64,000 bases of DNA from JAEXOD01 sp043805435 (GCA_043805435.1 JAZDHY010000103.1:31184-95183); one strand, 5' to 3'; shown: positions 44,687-53,983, counted from the first letter of the stretch. A program made the numbers and translations. The notes: a model not told the origin generated them from the sequence alone.

Positions 44687-46762
44687 ATGAAAAAACTGTT
44701 TTTAGTTCTGCTGGCTGCTATTGCAATATCAAGTTGCGCTGCAAAAAATTATGACGGCTCTGATAAGAATAATAAAATTATAGACACAAATAAAGTTTTA
44801 CTGCCGGATATTAAATACTCAAAAATTGATCAGGTAATTGCGGAATTGTTAACACATGCACATTATAGAAAACCGGAAATTAATGACTCTTTATCTTCGG
44901 TAATTTTTGATAATTATATAGAAAATTTAGATAACCAAAGATTATATTTTTTGCAATCTGATATTGATGAGTTTGAAAAAAGCAGACTTGAATTTGATGA
45001 TTTTATTAAAACGGGCAATCTGAAAATTCCTTTTGCTATATATAATATTTATAAAATACGATTTAACGAACGAATGAAATATGTTTTCTCAAAATTAAAA
45101 GAAGGTTTCGATTTTTCTGTTGATGAAAGTTTTATTTTTAACAGGGAAAAACAACCTTGGGCAAAAAATGTTGAAGAAGTGAACGAATTGTGGAGAAAAA
45201 GAATAAAAAATGATGCTTTAAATTTAAAATTGTCCGGTAAAAAAGATGAAGATATTTCTACAACTTTAAGTAAAAGATATCAAACAATCCAAAAATATAT
45301 TTTACAATCGGAACCGGATGATGTATTTCAGGTTTATATGAATTCGTTTGCCGAAGCAATTGATCCGCATACAAATTATTTTTCGCCAAAAAGCAGTGAA
45401 GATTTTAAAATAGACTTGACCTTATCGCTTGAAGGAATTGGGGCACAATTGTCACTTGATAACGATTATACCAAAGTGTCTAAAATTATAGTAGGCGGCC
45501 CTGCCGAAAAAGGGGGCAAATTAAAAGAAAACGATAAAATTATTGCTGTTGCGCAAGGCGATACAGGGAAAATGGTAGATGTTGTCGGCTGGCGTTTGGA
45601 TGATGTGGTTAAATTAATAAGGGGTGCAAAAGGGACGTTAGTTCGTCTTTCGGTTTTAAAAGCTGATGCCGGAGTAGATGCTCCACCTGTTGAAATAAAA
45701 ATTATACGCGAAAAAATTAAGCTTGAAGATCAGGCCGCAAAGAAAAAAATTATTGAAATTGAACAAAACGGAACTAAACATAGAATGGGAGTTATTGAAA
45801 TTCCCACATTTTATGTCGATTTTGATGGAAAATCTAAAGGTGAAAAAGATTATAAAAGCACCAATAGAGATGTTAGAAAATTACTTGAAGAACTAAATGA
45901 TGAAAAAGTTGAAGGCGTAATTGTAGATTTGAGAAATAATGGCGGTGGTTCATTACAAGAAGCTATTGAATTGACAGGTTTATTTATTGCTAATGGGCCT
46001 GTTGTACAAGTAAAAAGTACTTATGGTGATGTTGATATTGAAGATGATCCTGACCCGGCGGAAGTTTATAGCGGCCCTTTGGTTGTAATGGTAAACAGGT
46101 TCAGTGCTTCGGCGTCCGAGATATTTTCGGCCGCAATTCAAGATTATGGCCGGGGAGTTATTGTTGGTGAACAAACCTACGGGAAAGGAACTGTTCAAAC
46201 CATTTATAATATTAATAGATATTTAAGAACCGATGAACCGCTTGGCGAAATAAAACTTACAATTGCAAAATTTTATAGAATCAGCGGTGGCAGTACTCAA
46301 CATAAGGGTGTTTTACCCGATATTCAATTTCCAACAGCTTATGACCCCGCAGAGTATGGTGAAAGTGCTAATTCAAGTGCTTTGCCTTGGGATCAAATAA
46401 ATAGTGCCAGATATACCAAAATTTATGATTTAGGGAAATATATACCTAAATTAAAAGCAGATTATGAAAAAAGAATCAAGACTAATTCGGAATTTTTATA
46501 TCTAAATCAAGATATAAAAGAATATAAAGAAATGAAAGACCTTAAAACTTTTTCGCTTTTAGAATCTACCCGTAAAGAAGAACGAGAAAAGACAGACAAA
46601 AAGAAAAAAGAACGTGATGATGAAAGACAATCGAAGAAAAATTTAAATATTAAAGACAAAGAAAAAGAAGAAGTTAAAACTAAAGACTTAAAAGTAGATG
46701 ACCCATTACTTGAAGAAACCGGCCATATTTTAACAGATTTGGTTCTTCTTAGAGTTGGTTAA
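44687..46762 (+). CDS. prc: C-terminal processing protease, tail-specific (S41A), lipoprotein
   Basis: 691 residues. Signal peptide with lipobox ISSC (Cys about 17) anchors it as a lipoprotein. An N-terminal helical domain (about 30-235), PDZ (240-330, LEGIGAQLS ... KLKENDKIIAVAQG), and S41 protease core follow. The catalytic Ser is in RFSASASEIFSAAIQ and the Lys in TYGKGTVQ. The C-terminal end has a Lys/Glu-rich DUF3340-like part. It trims periplasmic proteins at their C-termini. There is no operon partner. Confidence 0.93.
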   Translation: MKKLFLVLLAAIAISSCAAKNYDGSDKNNKIIDTNKVLLPDIKYSKIDQVIAELLTHAHYRKPEINDSLSSVIFDNYIENLDNQRLYFLQSDIDEFEKSRLEFDDFIKTGNLKIPFAIYNIYKIRFNERMKYVFSKLKEGFDFSVDESFIFNREKQPWAKNVEEVNELWRKRIKNDALNLKLSGKKDEDISTTLSKRYQTIQKYILQSEPDDVFQVYMNSFAEAIDPHTNYFSPKSSEDFKIDLTLSLEGIGAQLSLDNDYTKVSKIIVGGPAEKGGKLKENDKIIAVAQGDTGKMVDVVGWRLDDVVKLIRGAKGTLVRLSVLKADAGVDAPPVEIKIIREKIKLEDQAAKKKIIEIEQNGTKHRMGVIEIPTFYVDFDGKSKGEKDYKSTNRDVRKLLEELNDEKVEGVIVDLRNNGGGSLQEAIELTGLFIANGPVVQVKSTYGDVDIEDDPDPAEVYSGPLVVMVNRFSASASEIFSAAIQDYGRGVIVGEQTYGKGTVQTIYNINRYLRTDEPLGEIKLTIAKFYRISGGSTQHKGVLPDIQFPTAYDPAEYGESANSSALPWDQINSARYTKIYDLGKYIPKLKADYEKRIKTNSEFLYLNQDIKEYKEMKDLKTFSLLESTRKEEREKTDKKKKERDDERQSKKNLNIKDKEKEEVKTKDLKVDDPLLEETGHILTDLVLLRVG

Positions 46763-46825
46763 TTTATTAATTTTGAATCTATTAAAGAACTTTTATTTAA
46801 ATAATTGGATATTTAATAGTTTTAA

Positions 46826-47287
46826 ATGAAGACAAATGCACTTAGGATTTTAGAATCCAATAATATTAGTTTTACAACAAATTGTTATAATGTAAACGAA
46901 GAAGCACTTGATGCTGTTACCGTAGCTAAAAAAATAGGAGTTGAAGAAGAAAAAGTATTTAAAACACTTGTTGCTAAAGGTGATGACAATATTTACGTTT
47001 TTTGCATACCGGGTAATTACGAATTAAACTTAAAAAAAGCCGCAGCGGCAGCAAATGTAAAACGAATTGAATTGTTGCCGTTAAAGGAATTAACAAATGT
47101 AACGGGTTATATACGCGGCGGATGTTCACCGGTTGGGATGAAAAAGTTATTTCCAACTTTTATTGATGAAACCGCAATGCTTTTTGATACAGTTTTTGTA
47201 AGTGCGGGTGTTAGAGGGCTTCAAATGGAACTAAAATCTGATGATTTATGCAAAATTATTAGTGCAAAATATAAGGACTTGATATAA
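46826..47287 (+). CDS. ybaK: Cys-tRNA(Pro)/Cys-tRNA(Cys) deacylase, YbaK
   Basis: 153 residues, full length. The YbaK/ProX editing fold shows VFKTLVAKGDDNIYVFCIPG with the catalytic Lys, LKKAAAAANVKRIELLP, and the GGCSPVGMKK loop. It removes Cys from mischarged tRNA. It lies 63 bp after prc. Confidence 0.93.
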   Translation: MKTNALRILESNNISFTTNCYNVNEEALDAVTVAKKIGVEEEKVFKTLVAKGDDNIYVFCIPGNYELNLKKAAAAANVKRIELLPLKELTNVTGYIRGGCSPVGMKKLFPTFIDETAMLFDTVFVSAGVRGLQMELKSDDLCKIISAKYKDLI

Positions 47288-47350
47288 TTTCCTTTATTTT
47301 TTGAAAATTATTATATATATTTACATTCTTAAATATTATGGAGTTACAAA

Positions 47351-47518
47351 ATGGCAAAAACGCAGACGTTTGCTGATAAAAATAAAAACAAATTAAAATC
47401 TACAGTTGTAAATCTTAAATACATTAAAACTGTAAGAAATGAAGAAGGAAATTATAAATTTCGTGAATCATTTGTAAAATTAGAAGATATTAGCAAAGTA
47501 AACGACTTAGTAAAATAA
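47351..47518 (+). CDS. Small basic protein, 55 residues (DUF4295-like?)
   Basis: ATG at 47351 to TAA at 47518, 55 residues: lysine-rich start MAKTQTFADKNKNKLK, then KYIKTVRNEEGNYKFRESFV and a short acidic tail. Size, charge and the GxYxFxExxV pattern recall the small DUF4295 proteins of Bacteroidota, but this is a weak likeness. A perfect terminator stem-loop starts 3 bp after its stop, which supports a real short transcript. Confidence 0.6.
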   Translation: MAKTQTFADKNKNKLKSTVVNLKYIKTVRNEEGNYKFRESFVKLEDISKVNDLVK

Positions 47519-47520
47519 AT

Positions 47521-47542
47521 AAGCGGTATCTTACCGCTTTTT
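47521..47542 (+). terminator. Rho-independent terminator after the 55-residue gene
   Basis: Perfect 8-bp stem AAGCGGTA / TACCGCTT with a 3-nt loop, followed by a T-run. Confidence 0.85.
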
Positions 47543-47650
47543 GTTTCCCCTCCGCTTCTACTGTACTTCCTTTTGACTTGTTTTTTGTATAATTTTTTTT
47601 ATATTATACTTTGCTACCATATTGTTAAAAATTTAATAGCGAGGTTAAGT

Positions 47651-49018
47651 ATGAAAAAAAAGGAGATGATATCATTTTCTTATGAAAAGCTTTTAAATAC
47701 AAAACAGATCGAAAAATTATCCCCCGAACAACTTTTTAGCCTTAAAGTCGTATCTTCCGTACTTCCATTTAGAGTAAATAATTATATTATTGATGAATTA
47801 ATAGATTGGAATGATATTGATAATGATCCAATGTTTACCCTCTATTTTATGAATAAAAAGATGCTGAAAGAAAACCAGTTTAATTTAGTTGCGGATATTT
47901 ACAATAAAAATTTAAGCGATATAGAAAAAAAAGATATTATTTCCAATATAAGATTACAGTTAAATCCACATCCGGCCAAACAGCTGTCTTCTAATGTCCC
48001 GGTCTATAAGGGAAAAAAAGTTGAAGGCATACAGCATAAATACAGCGAAACTTGTTTAATTTTTCCTTCTGCAGGCCAAACTTGTCACGCGTATTGTACT
48101 TTTTGTTTTCGCTGGGCACAATTTGTGGGAGATACTTCGTTAAAATTTTCAACCGCACAATCAAATTCTCATTTGAAATATATTCAATCGCAAAAAAACA
48201 TTACCGACATTTTATTAACCGGTGGTGATCCGATGGTTATGAAAGCCGATAAACTTAAGCATTTTATAGATCCGTTTTTAACTCCGGAATTTGAACATAT
48301 AAAAACAATTCGGATTGGTACAAAGTCATTAGTTAATTTCCCTTATAAATATTTGGATAATGAAGACTCGGATAATATTTTAAAGCTGTTTGAAGAAATA
48401 GTAAATTCCGGAAAACACTTGGCAATAATGGTGCATATTAATCATTGGCGCGAAATGCAAACCGATGCCTTCATTCAAGCGGTCAAAAGGATAAAAAATA
48501 CCGGTGCTGAAATTAGAACTCAATCACCAATTTTACATTCAATAAATGATGATGCCTCTGTATGGAGTAGAATGTGGAAGGAACAGGTTCATTTAGGGTT
48601 AATTCCTTATTATATGTTTGTTGAAAGAGAAACCGGTGCAGAGCATTATTTTAATGTTCCCTTATACAAAGCTTTTAATATTTACAGGGATGCCTTTGCC
48701 GTTGTTTCCGGCTTGGCCAGAACGGTTAGGGGCCCGTCCATGTCATCAATTCCGGGAAAAGTTGTTATTGATGGTATTATTGAAATAGAAAACAAAAAAT
48801 ATTTTGTGCTTAATTTTATTCAAGCTCGTAACCCGGAATGGATTAAAAGACCGTTTTTAGCACATTATGATAAAAGAGCTACTTGGCTTTTTCAATTAAA
48901 ACCAGCTTCCAAAGATGGTAAATTCTTTTTTGAAGATGAACTTGAAAGTATGTATGGCAGCAACGAGTTTTTATTAGAAGGTGGTACAAAAAATGCAGAA
49001 GATTTTGATTTAGAATAA
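47651..49018 (+). CDS. KamA-family radical SAM protein (lysine 2,3-aminomutase-like)
   Basis: 455 residues from ATG at 47651, after AGCGAGG; a longer frame to 47573 adds an unrelated hydrophobic stretch and is unlikely. The radical SAM cluster motif is CHAYCTFC (C146, C150, C153). ILLTGGDPMVMKADKL is the next conserved block, and SSIPGKVVIDG is the probable PLP-lysine region. Relatives make beta-lysine or modify EF-P; which one cannot be told. It ends before a hairpin shared with the convergent nfuA-like gene. Confidence 0.85.
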   Translation: MKKKEMISFSYEKLLNTKQIEKLSPEQLFSLKVVSSVLPFRVNNYIIDELIDWNDIDNDPMFTLYFMNKKMLKENQFNLVADIYNKNLSDIEKKDIISNIRLQLNPHPAKQLSSNVPVYKGKKVEGIQHKYSETCLIFPSAGQTCHAYCTFCFRWAQFVGDTSLKFSTAQSNSHLKYIQSQKNITDILLTGGDPMVMKADKLKHFIDPFLTPEFEHIKTIRIGTKSLVNFPYKYLDNEDSDNILKLFEEIVNSGKHLAIMVHINHWREMQTDAFIQAVKRIKNTGAEIRTQSPILHSINDDASVWSRMWKEQVHLGLIPYYMFVERETGAEHYFNVPLYKAFNIYRDAFAVVSGLARTVRGPSMSSIPGKVVIDGIIEIENKKYFVLNFIQARNPEWIKRPFLAHYDKRATWLFQLKPASKDGKFFFEDELESMYGSNEFLLEGGTKNAEDFDLE

Positions 49019-49028
49019 AATAAATAAA

Positions 49029-49051
49029 AAGCTCCCAACAACAGGGAGCTT
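49029..49051 (-). terminator. Terminator hairpin between convergent genes
   Basis: AAGCTCCC / GGGAGCTT with a 7-nt loop. On the minus strand the stem is followed by a T-run (TTTTTATTT), so it ends the nfuA-like transcript; it could also stop the plus-strand gene weakly. Confidence 0.8.
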
Positions 49052-49063
49052 AAATTCAATTAA

Positions 49064-49609
49064 TCAACCGGAAATAACGCAAAGAGAAGGGTTTACTTCA
49101 CGACGTAATAAATTTTCTATGGCACTTAAAGTACCTCGTATTGAACTAGGGCAGCTTCCGCATGCACCTTGATAACGAATTGTAAGTGTCAAGCCGTCCA
49201 AGCCTAATATTTCCAATCCACCGCCATCATTGGCTAATGCAGGACGTACTCTACTATCAATAATTTTATTAATATGTTTTAATAATTCCGTTTGTTCCGT
49301 ATCTTCAGAAAGTGTAACATTTTCTTCAACAGGAATAGTAGATTTATCAAATGTTTTTAAAAAAGTAACTAATCCTTTTTGAATTGGACCCCATGGAAAT
49401 GCTGCTTCTTTTTCTATAGTTATAAATTTATCCATATAAAAAACCGAAACAACTCCGGGTAAATCAAAAACACCTTTAGCCAAAGGGTCGTTACCGGACT
49501 TGGAACTGTTTTGAAAACTTCTTGTTTCGTGATTTAATATTTTTTCGTTTAAAACAAACTTTAATGCTTGTGGATTTGGTGTCAAATCAACATCTTGAAC
49601 AAATAGCAT
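49064..49609 (-). CDS. NifU-family Fe-S scaffold/carrier (NfuA-like)
   Basis: 181 residues. An N-terminal Nfu_N domain (about 1-90, NPQALKFVLNEKIL ... GDPLAKGVFDLPGVVSVF) is followed by the NifU C-terminal domain (about 105-181) with VRPALANDGGGLEILG and the cluster-binding CGSC in YQGACGSCPSS. It delivers 4Fe-4S clusters to client proteins. This combination is common in Bacteroidota. Confidence 0.9.
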   Translation of the reverse strand: MLFVQDVDLTPNPQALKFVLNEKILNHETRSFQNSSKSGNDPLAKGVFDLPGVVSVFYMDKFITIEKEAAFPWGPIQKGLVTFLKTFDKSTIPVEENVTLSEDTEQTELLKHINKIIDSRVRPALANDGGGLEILGLDGLTLTIRYQGACGSCPSSIRGTLSAIENLLRREVNPSLCVISG

Positions 49610-49866
49610 TTTTATCCTCCATATATATATTCAATATTAACCTATTGAATAATTTAAAAGTTCAAATTAACTACACTAAGATACTAATTATTTTGGCTTT
49701 TTATCAAGTTAAAAAAACAACTCAAAGGTTTTTATCATTCCAATGTATGCTTTTAAAAAAGAATGCCGAAAGGATTAAAAATTATATAATTTAGGTTTAA
49801 AAATAAAATTATTCTGTCATTTTAGATTAAAATTTAATAAATTTAAAAACAAAAACCGGAAAAACA

Positions 49867-51105
49867 ATGATATTTTCAAATGTTTTAAATCTTACCGAAG
49901 AATATATCTATTTGTTATATAATGAAAAATCACCAACCTTTAACATATACCACGATATTGTTCATACAAAAGAAGTTGTAGAAATAGCGGGAAAAATTGG
50001 CAAAGAGATTGGGATTAATGACTTGGATTTAGAAATATTATTAATTGCAGCGTGGTTTCATGATACGGGACATTTTGAAACTTTTCTTGATCATGAAGAA
50101 ATAAGCAGCAAATACGCCGAAGAGTTTTTAGTTAAAAATAATTACCCAAACGAAAGAATAGAGCGTGTACTAAAATGTATAATTGCAACAAAAGTTGAAG
50201 TTAAACCACAAAATCTTATTGAAGAAATAATTTGTGATGCCGATTTAAGCCATTTAGGTACCGATAAATATTTTTGTAAAAGTGAACTATTACGCACAGA
50301 AATTGAAAATAGATACGCTAAAAAATTTACTGATTATGAATGGATAAAATCTTCCATTGATTTTTTTATTAAGCATAAATTTTATACTAAATATGCAAAA
50401 GATAATTTTGAAGGACAAAAACAGGAAAATTTGCTGAAACTTCAAAAAAGACTGCGCAAGGCAGTAAATAAAATTGAGGAAGAAAAAATTAAGGTTGAAA
50501 AACTGGAATTTGAAAAAGAAAAATTTGCAACTAAAAAAGAAACTAGTGGTAAACCGGAAAGAAGTGTAGAAACTATGTGGCGCAATACTATGCGGACCCA
50601 TGTAAGTTTTAGTGCAATGGCCGATAATAAAGCACAGGTTATGATAAGTGTTAATACACTTCTTTTAACTGCAATTGTGGCTTTTTTAATTAAAAATTTA
50701 TCTATTTATCCGCAGTTAATAATCCCTACTTCTATGTTAACTTTAGTATCTTTGGTATCCTTAATTTATTCTGTTTTGGTTACACGTCCAAATATTACAT
50801 CCGGCACTTTTACAAATGAAGATGTGATAAATAAAAAAGTTAACTTGTTGTTTTTTGGTAATTTTTATAAAATGAACCTGGAAAATTTCAGCTGGGGAAT
50901 GAATGAGCTGATGAATGATAAAGATTACTTATCGGACAGCATGATAAGGGATTATTATTTTTTAGGGCAGGTGCTTGGTAAAAAATATGCACATTTAAGA
51001 ATAAGTTATAATATTTTTATGTTTGGATTAATTCTTGCAGTTATTGCATTTGTAATTGCACTTACAGTTTATCCTATAACCGGTGATTTAGTACCAATTA
51101 GTTGA
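49867..51105 (+). CDS. HD-domain protein with C-terminal PycTM (Pycsar-effector-like) membrane domain
   Basis: 412 residues. N-terminal HD domain (about 1-150): H29/H33, AAWFHDTGHF with HD at 65-66, and a later DADLSHLG metal Asp. A coiled coil (about 195-230) leads to the C-terminal part (about 235-405), which matches the PycTM pattern: MWRNTMRTHVSFSAMADNKA, three or four helices, and SFAYSILVTRPN-like IYSVLVTRPN. PycTM effectors of Pycsar defence systems depolarise the membrane on cyclic UMP/CMP. No PycC-type cyclase is beside it here, so the trigger, if any, is unknown. HD-PycTM proteins also occur alone. Confidence 0.78.
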   Translation: MIFSNVLNLTEEYIYLLYNEKSPTFNIYHDIVHTKEVVEIAGKIGKEIGINDLDLEILLIAAWFHDTGHFETFLDHEEISSKYAEEFLVKNNYPNERIERVLKCIIATKVEVKPQNLIEEIICDADLSHLGTDKYFCKSELLRTEIENRYAKKFTDYEWIKSSIDFFIKHKFYTKYAKDNFEGQKQENLLKLQKRLRKAVNKIEEEKIKVEKLEFEKEKFATKKETSGKPERSVETMWRNTMRTHVSFSAMADNKAQVMISVNTLLLTAIVAFLIKNLSIYPQLIIPTSMLTLVSLVSLIYSVLVTRPNITSGTFTNEDVINKKVNLLFFGNFYKMNLENFSWGMNELMNDKDYLSDSMIRDYYFLGQVLGKKYAHLRISYNIFMFGLILAVIAFVIALTVYPITGDLVPIS

Positions 51106-51121
51106 ACAATTTGAGGTAAAT

Positions 51122-51625
51122 TTGAAGAATTTGATTTTAATAAGACATGCAAAAAGCAACCAAAATATTAGTTCTGTTTCCGATAAGGAAAGGCCTTTGA
51201 ATGCTCGTGGCAAAAAAGCTGCCCCGTTTATGGCCGAATATATTAAGAAAAAAGGAGTTCGGTTTGATTTGCTTATTTCAAGTCCGGCCGAACGTGCATA
51301 TTCCACAGCTAAAAAATTTGCCGATATTTTTGAATATAACCGCAAAGAAATAAAAATTGTTGAAGAGCTTTACGGAGCTGCCATTCATGAAATTTTGGAT
51401 GTTATTCATGCTATTGATGATAAACATAACTGTGTTGCATTGGTTGGGCATAACCCCGATTTAACTCAATTTAATAATTATATGGTTGATACTTTTATTG
51501 ATAATATTCCTACTTGCGGTATTGCATCGCTGGAGTTTGATATAAATTCGTGGAAAGATATTGAACAAGGTGTTGGAAAATTATTATTTTTTGAATATCC
51601 TAAAAAATTAAACCCGCTGTTATAA
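51122..51625 (+). CDS. SixA-like histidine phosphatase (TTG start)
   Basis: 167 residues. Histidine phosphatase branch 1: LILIRHAKSNQ (catalytic His) and RPLNARGKKAAPFMAEYI, with LISSPAERAYSTA and VALVGHNPDLTQF giving the second His. SixA-type members dephosphorylate phosphohistidine on signalling proteins. TTG at 51122 preceded by GAGGTAAA is the preferred start, 16 bp after the HD-PycTM gene; a co-transcribed pair. Confidence 0.87.
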   Translation: MKNLILIRHAKSNQNISSVSDKERPLNARGKKAAPFMAEYIKKKGVRFDLLISSPAERAYSTAKKFADIFEYNRKEIKIVEELYGAAIHEILDVIHAIDDKHNCVALVGHNPDLTQFNNYMVDTFIDNIPTCGIASLEFDINSWKDIEQGVGKLLFFEYPKKLNPLL

Positions 51626-51673
51626 AAACATAATGTATTAGAGGGGATTATTATTATACAAGGAGAAGAATAG

Positions 51674-52684
51674 ATGGGAATTGATAGATGTCCAATTTGT
51701 CATGAAAAACAAATTATAATTGATCCTCTTTCAAAGACTGAGAGAATCTATAAATTGAACTGTCCTGTATGTGGTAAATATGAAATTGACAAAATTACGA
51801 TGGTGGTTATAGAAAATAATTTTACTGATGATACAGCGTTCGCTTATAGCTTTTGGATTTGTCATCACCAGTTAAAAAATAATGGTTATGTAAGTTTTAA
51901 TTCAAAAATTAAAGATTCTATTGAAATTCCTTTTATTACTCCAAAACCGCAAGAACAAGCAAATAATTTTTTGTTGTGGTTTGGTGAAAAATTCGAAAAT
52001 TCGGGAGAATATGATAAAGAAATCTATATTGAACTTAAAAAGCTTAAACCCATAATTGGAACAAAATCGATATTGGGGGTTGGTTTTATAGTTGAGTATC
52101 TTAGGGAACAATCATATATTTTAACTAATAATATTCCCATCAATGAAAGTTCTGGGGGACATAATTTAAGTGTTAAATTAACATTTAAAGGTTGGGAACG
52201 ATATTTTGAGTTACAAAAAGTAAATAAAGAAAGTAAATTAGTTTTTATGGCTATGGATTTTAAAACGGAGGCTATCAAAAAGATATATACTGAAGTAATT
52301 AAAGAAGCTGTTGAACAAACCGGATTTAAAATACGCAGACTTGATGAAAATCCGGTTGCAGGTTTAATTGATGATAAATTGCGTTTGGAAATTAAACGAT
52401 CAAAATTTTTAATTGCCGATCTTACGGATGCCAACAATGGGGCATATTTTGAAGCGGGTTATGCTGAGGGACTTGGGTTACAAGTTATTTATATATGTGA
52501 AGAGAGTGTTTTTAATAATAAAAATAAATCAACCCATTTTGATACAAACCATCATTTAACAGTAACGTGGAAAGATGAACCCGAAGCATTAAAACACTTT
52601 GCCGACAAATTAAAAAATACAATAAGGGTTACTTTTCCCGAATATGCAATAATAGAAGACGATTTGACACTTTTTACAGTATAA
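51674..52684 (+). CDS. Zinc-ribbon plus nucleoside-deoxyribosyltransferase-like domain protein
   Basis: 336 residues. A short zinc ribbon at the N-terminus, C6-C9 and C30-C33. The C-terminal domain (about 190-320) reads LVFMAMDFKTEAIKKIYTEV, then FLIADLTDANNGAYFEAGYA followed by EGLGLQVIYI, close to the NDT/TIR-like fold in which this Glu is catalytic. Proteins of this fold cleave nucleotides or NAD in some anti-phage systems; a function here is inference. It follows sixA-like by 48 bp with GGAGAAGAA before the ATG. Confidence 0.7.
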   Translation: MGIDRCPICHEKQIIIDPLSKTERIYKLNCPVCGKYEIDKITMVVIENNFTDDTAFAYSFWICHHQLKNNGYVSFNSKIKDSIEIPFITPKPQEQANNFLLWFGEKFENSGEYDKEIYIELKKLKPIIGTKSILGVGFIVEYLREQSYILTNNIPINESSGGHNLSVKLTFKGWERYFELQKVNKESKLVFMAMDFKTEAIKKIYTEVIKEAVEQTGFKIRRLDENPVAGLIDDKLRLEIKRSKFLIADLTDANNGAYFEAGYAEGLGLQVIYICEESVFNNKNKSTHFDTNHHLTVTWKDEPEALKHFADKLKNTIRVTFPEYAIIEDDLTLFTV

Positions 52685-52719
52685 TAAAAAGCGTCTGTTA
52701 ATATTTTGAAAAATTTGAG

Positions 52720-53583
52720 ATGAATAAAAATAGTTTTAGAAGAAAAACAATAGGGCTGTTTAGATTATTTCGTTTTGAACTGCCGTTTACTGCGGGGGTG
52801 TGTGTAATATTGGGGGAATTGCTGGCATTAGGAAAAATACCTGCTGTAACAGAAATTATATTAGGGTTTTTGAGCATTTTTTTTATTTCGGCTTCGGCAC
52901 TTATATTAAACGACTACTTTGATATTGAAAGCGACAAAATAAACGCACCGCAAAGACCTCTTCCGGCCGGACTTGTTAATAAACCAGATGTTCTTTTCCT
53001 ATCCGCAGTAGTAACCTTGTTTGGATTTATTACAAGCTACTTAATTAGTCTTGTGGCGTTGTTGGTTGTTGCTTTGGTTTGGGTTGTTGGTTTTCTTTAT
53101 AATTGGCGATTTAAAAAAGCCGGTTTATTAGGGAATTTAATGGTCTGTTTTTCAGTTAGTATGACTTTTATTTTTGGCGGTATTACGGTAGGTTATCCGT
53201 TTGAAAAAACAGTCTGGTTATTTGCAATTATAGCGTTGTTAATAGACCTGGGGGAAGAAATTGCCGCCGATGCGATGGATATTGAAGGAGATCGTAAGGT
53301 TGGTTCCCGTTCTTTAGCTTTACTGCTTGGCACTAAAAAAGCCTTAAGAATAAGCGGAGTAATTTTTTTATTGGTAATTGTAGTAAGTATTATACCATTT
53401 TTATGTGGTTGGTTAAATTTGATATATCTTATTCCTGTCTTTATTATAGATGCCGGCCTTTTGTACTCAACAATTAAATTGTTAGACATGAGAATAAAAA
53501 ACAAGCGAAATTATATTCGGTTGATATATATGAACGCTTTAGTGGGTCTGTTGATATTTATCTTAATTAGGCTGATTCTGTGA
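52720..53583 (+). CDS. UbiA-family prenyltransferase (GGGP geranylgeranyltransferase-like)
   Basis: 287 residues with about eight helices. Two Asp-rich motifs bind Mg-prenyl-diphosphate: LNDYFDIESDKIN near 66 and AADAMDIEGDRKVGSRS near 183. The RPLPAGLVN segment and GGITVGYPF resemble the digeranylgeranylglyceryl-phosphate-synthase-like group common in Bacteroidota, whose physiological product in bacteria is uncertain. It starts 35 bp after the previous gene. Menaquinone synthesis is the main alternative. Confidence 0.85.
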   Translation: MNKNSFRRKTIGLFRLFRFELPFTAGVCVILGELLALGKIPAVTEIILGFLSIFFISASALILNDYFDIESDKINAPQRPLPAGLVNKPDVLFLSAVVTLFGFITSYLISLVALLVVALVWVVGFLYNWRFKKAGLLGNLMVCFSVSMTFIFGGITVGYPFEKTVWLFAIIALLIDLGEEIAADAMDIEGDRKVGSRSLALLLGTKKALRISGVIFLLVIVVSIIPFLCGWLNLIYLIPVFIIDAGLLYSTIKLLDMRIKNKRNYIRLIYMNALVGLLIFILIRLIL

Positions 53584-53983
53584 TAGTTAATTAGTTGTTT
53601 GTTTGAAAAACAGGTGTTACAGAATAAATATAATAGAGCCGGAAATTTAGTGTATATAAAGGATTTTTATTACTAGCCGGTTCCTAAATGCTAAATAAAA
53701 TTAGTTTTTTCAACGGCAAATCTTTTGGACTGCTTATTTAAAACATTTCTTTTTTGCTTTTATAAAAAAAGATCAATAAATATCAATTTAACTTGGTTAA
53801 ATTAAAAAAAAACATTAATTTCCCTATTAGATCAATTTTCCAATAATAATGCATAAAAATTCACAATTGTTACTTTATTCCATGTGAATTTGCAGATATT
53901 GTGATATAAATCACATTAATAATTATTATTCTTAATTAACTTACAAAGTTTATAAAAAATTATTTAATAAAACGAGGTAAACT
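53584..53983. other. Intergenic region with CRP-type site
   Basis: 400 bp with no gene. The only clear signal is the palindrome at 53900-53915; CGAGG before the 53984 ATG is the ribosome-binding site. Confidence 0.65.
53900..53915. promoter_or_regulatory. CRP/FNR-family operator upstream of the secreted T9SS protein
   Basis: TGTGA-TATAAA-TCACA is a perfect TGTGA-N6-TCACA palindrome, the classical CRP half-site layout, 68 bp before the ATG at 53984. It suggests control of the secreted-protein gene, and perhaps the GH57 gene, by a CRP/FNR-type regulator. Confidence 0.55.

Noticed and set aside
47573..47650. N-terminal extension of the KamA-like protein
   Set aside because: The 26 extra residues are hydrophobic and unlike the family; ATG at 47651 has a better ribosome-binding site.
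49867..52684. Complete Pycsar defence system
   Set aside because: No nucleotide cyclase gene is present next to the HD-PycTM gene.
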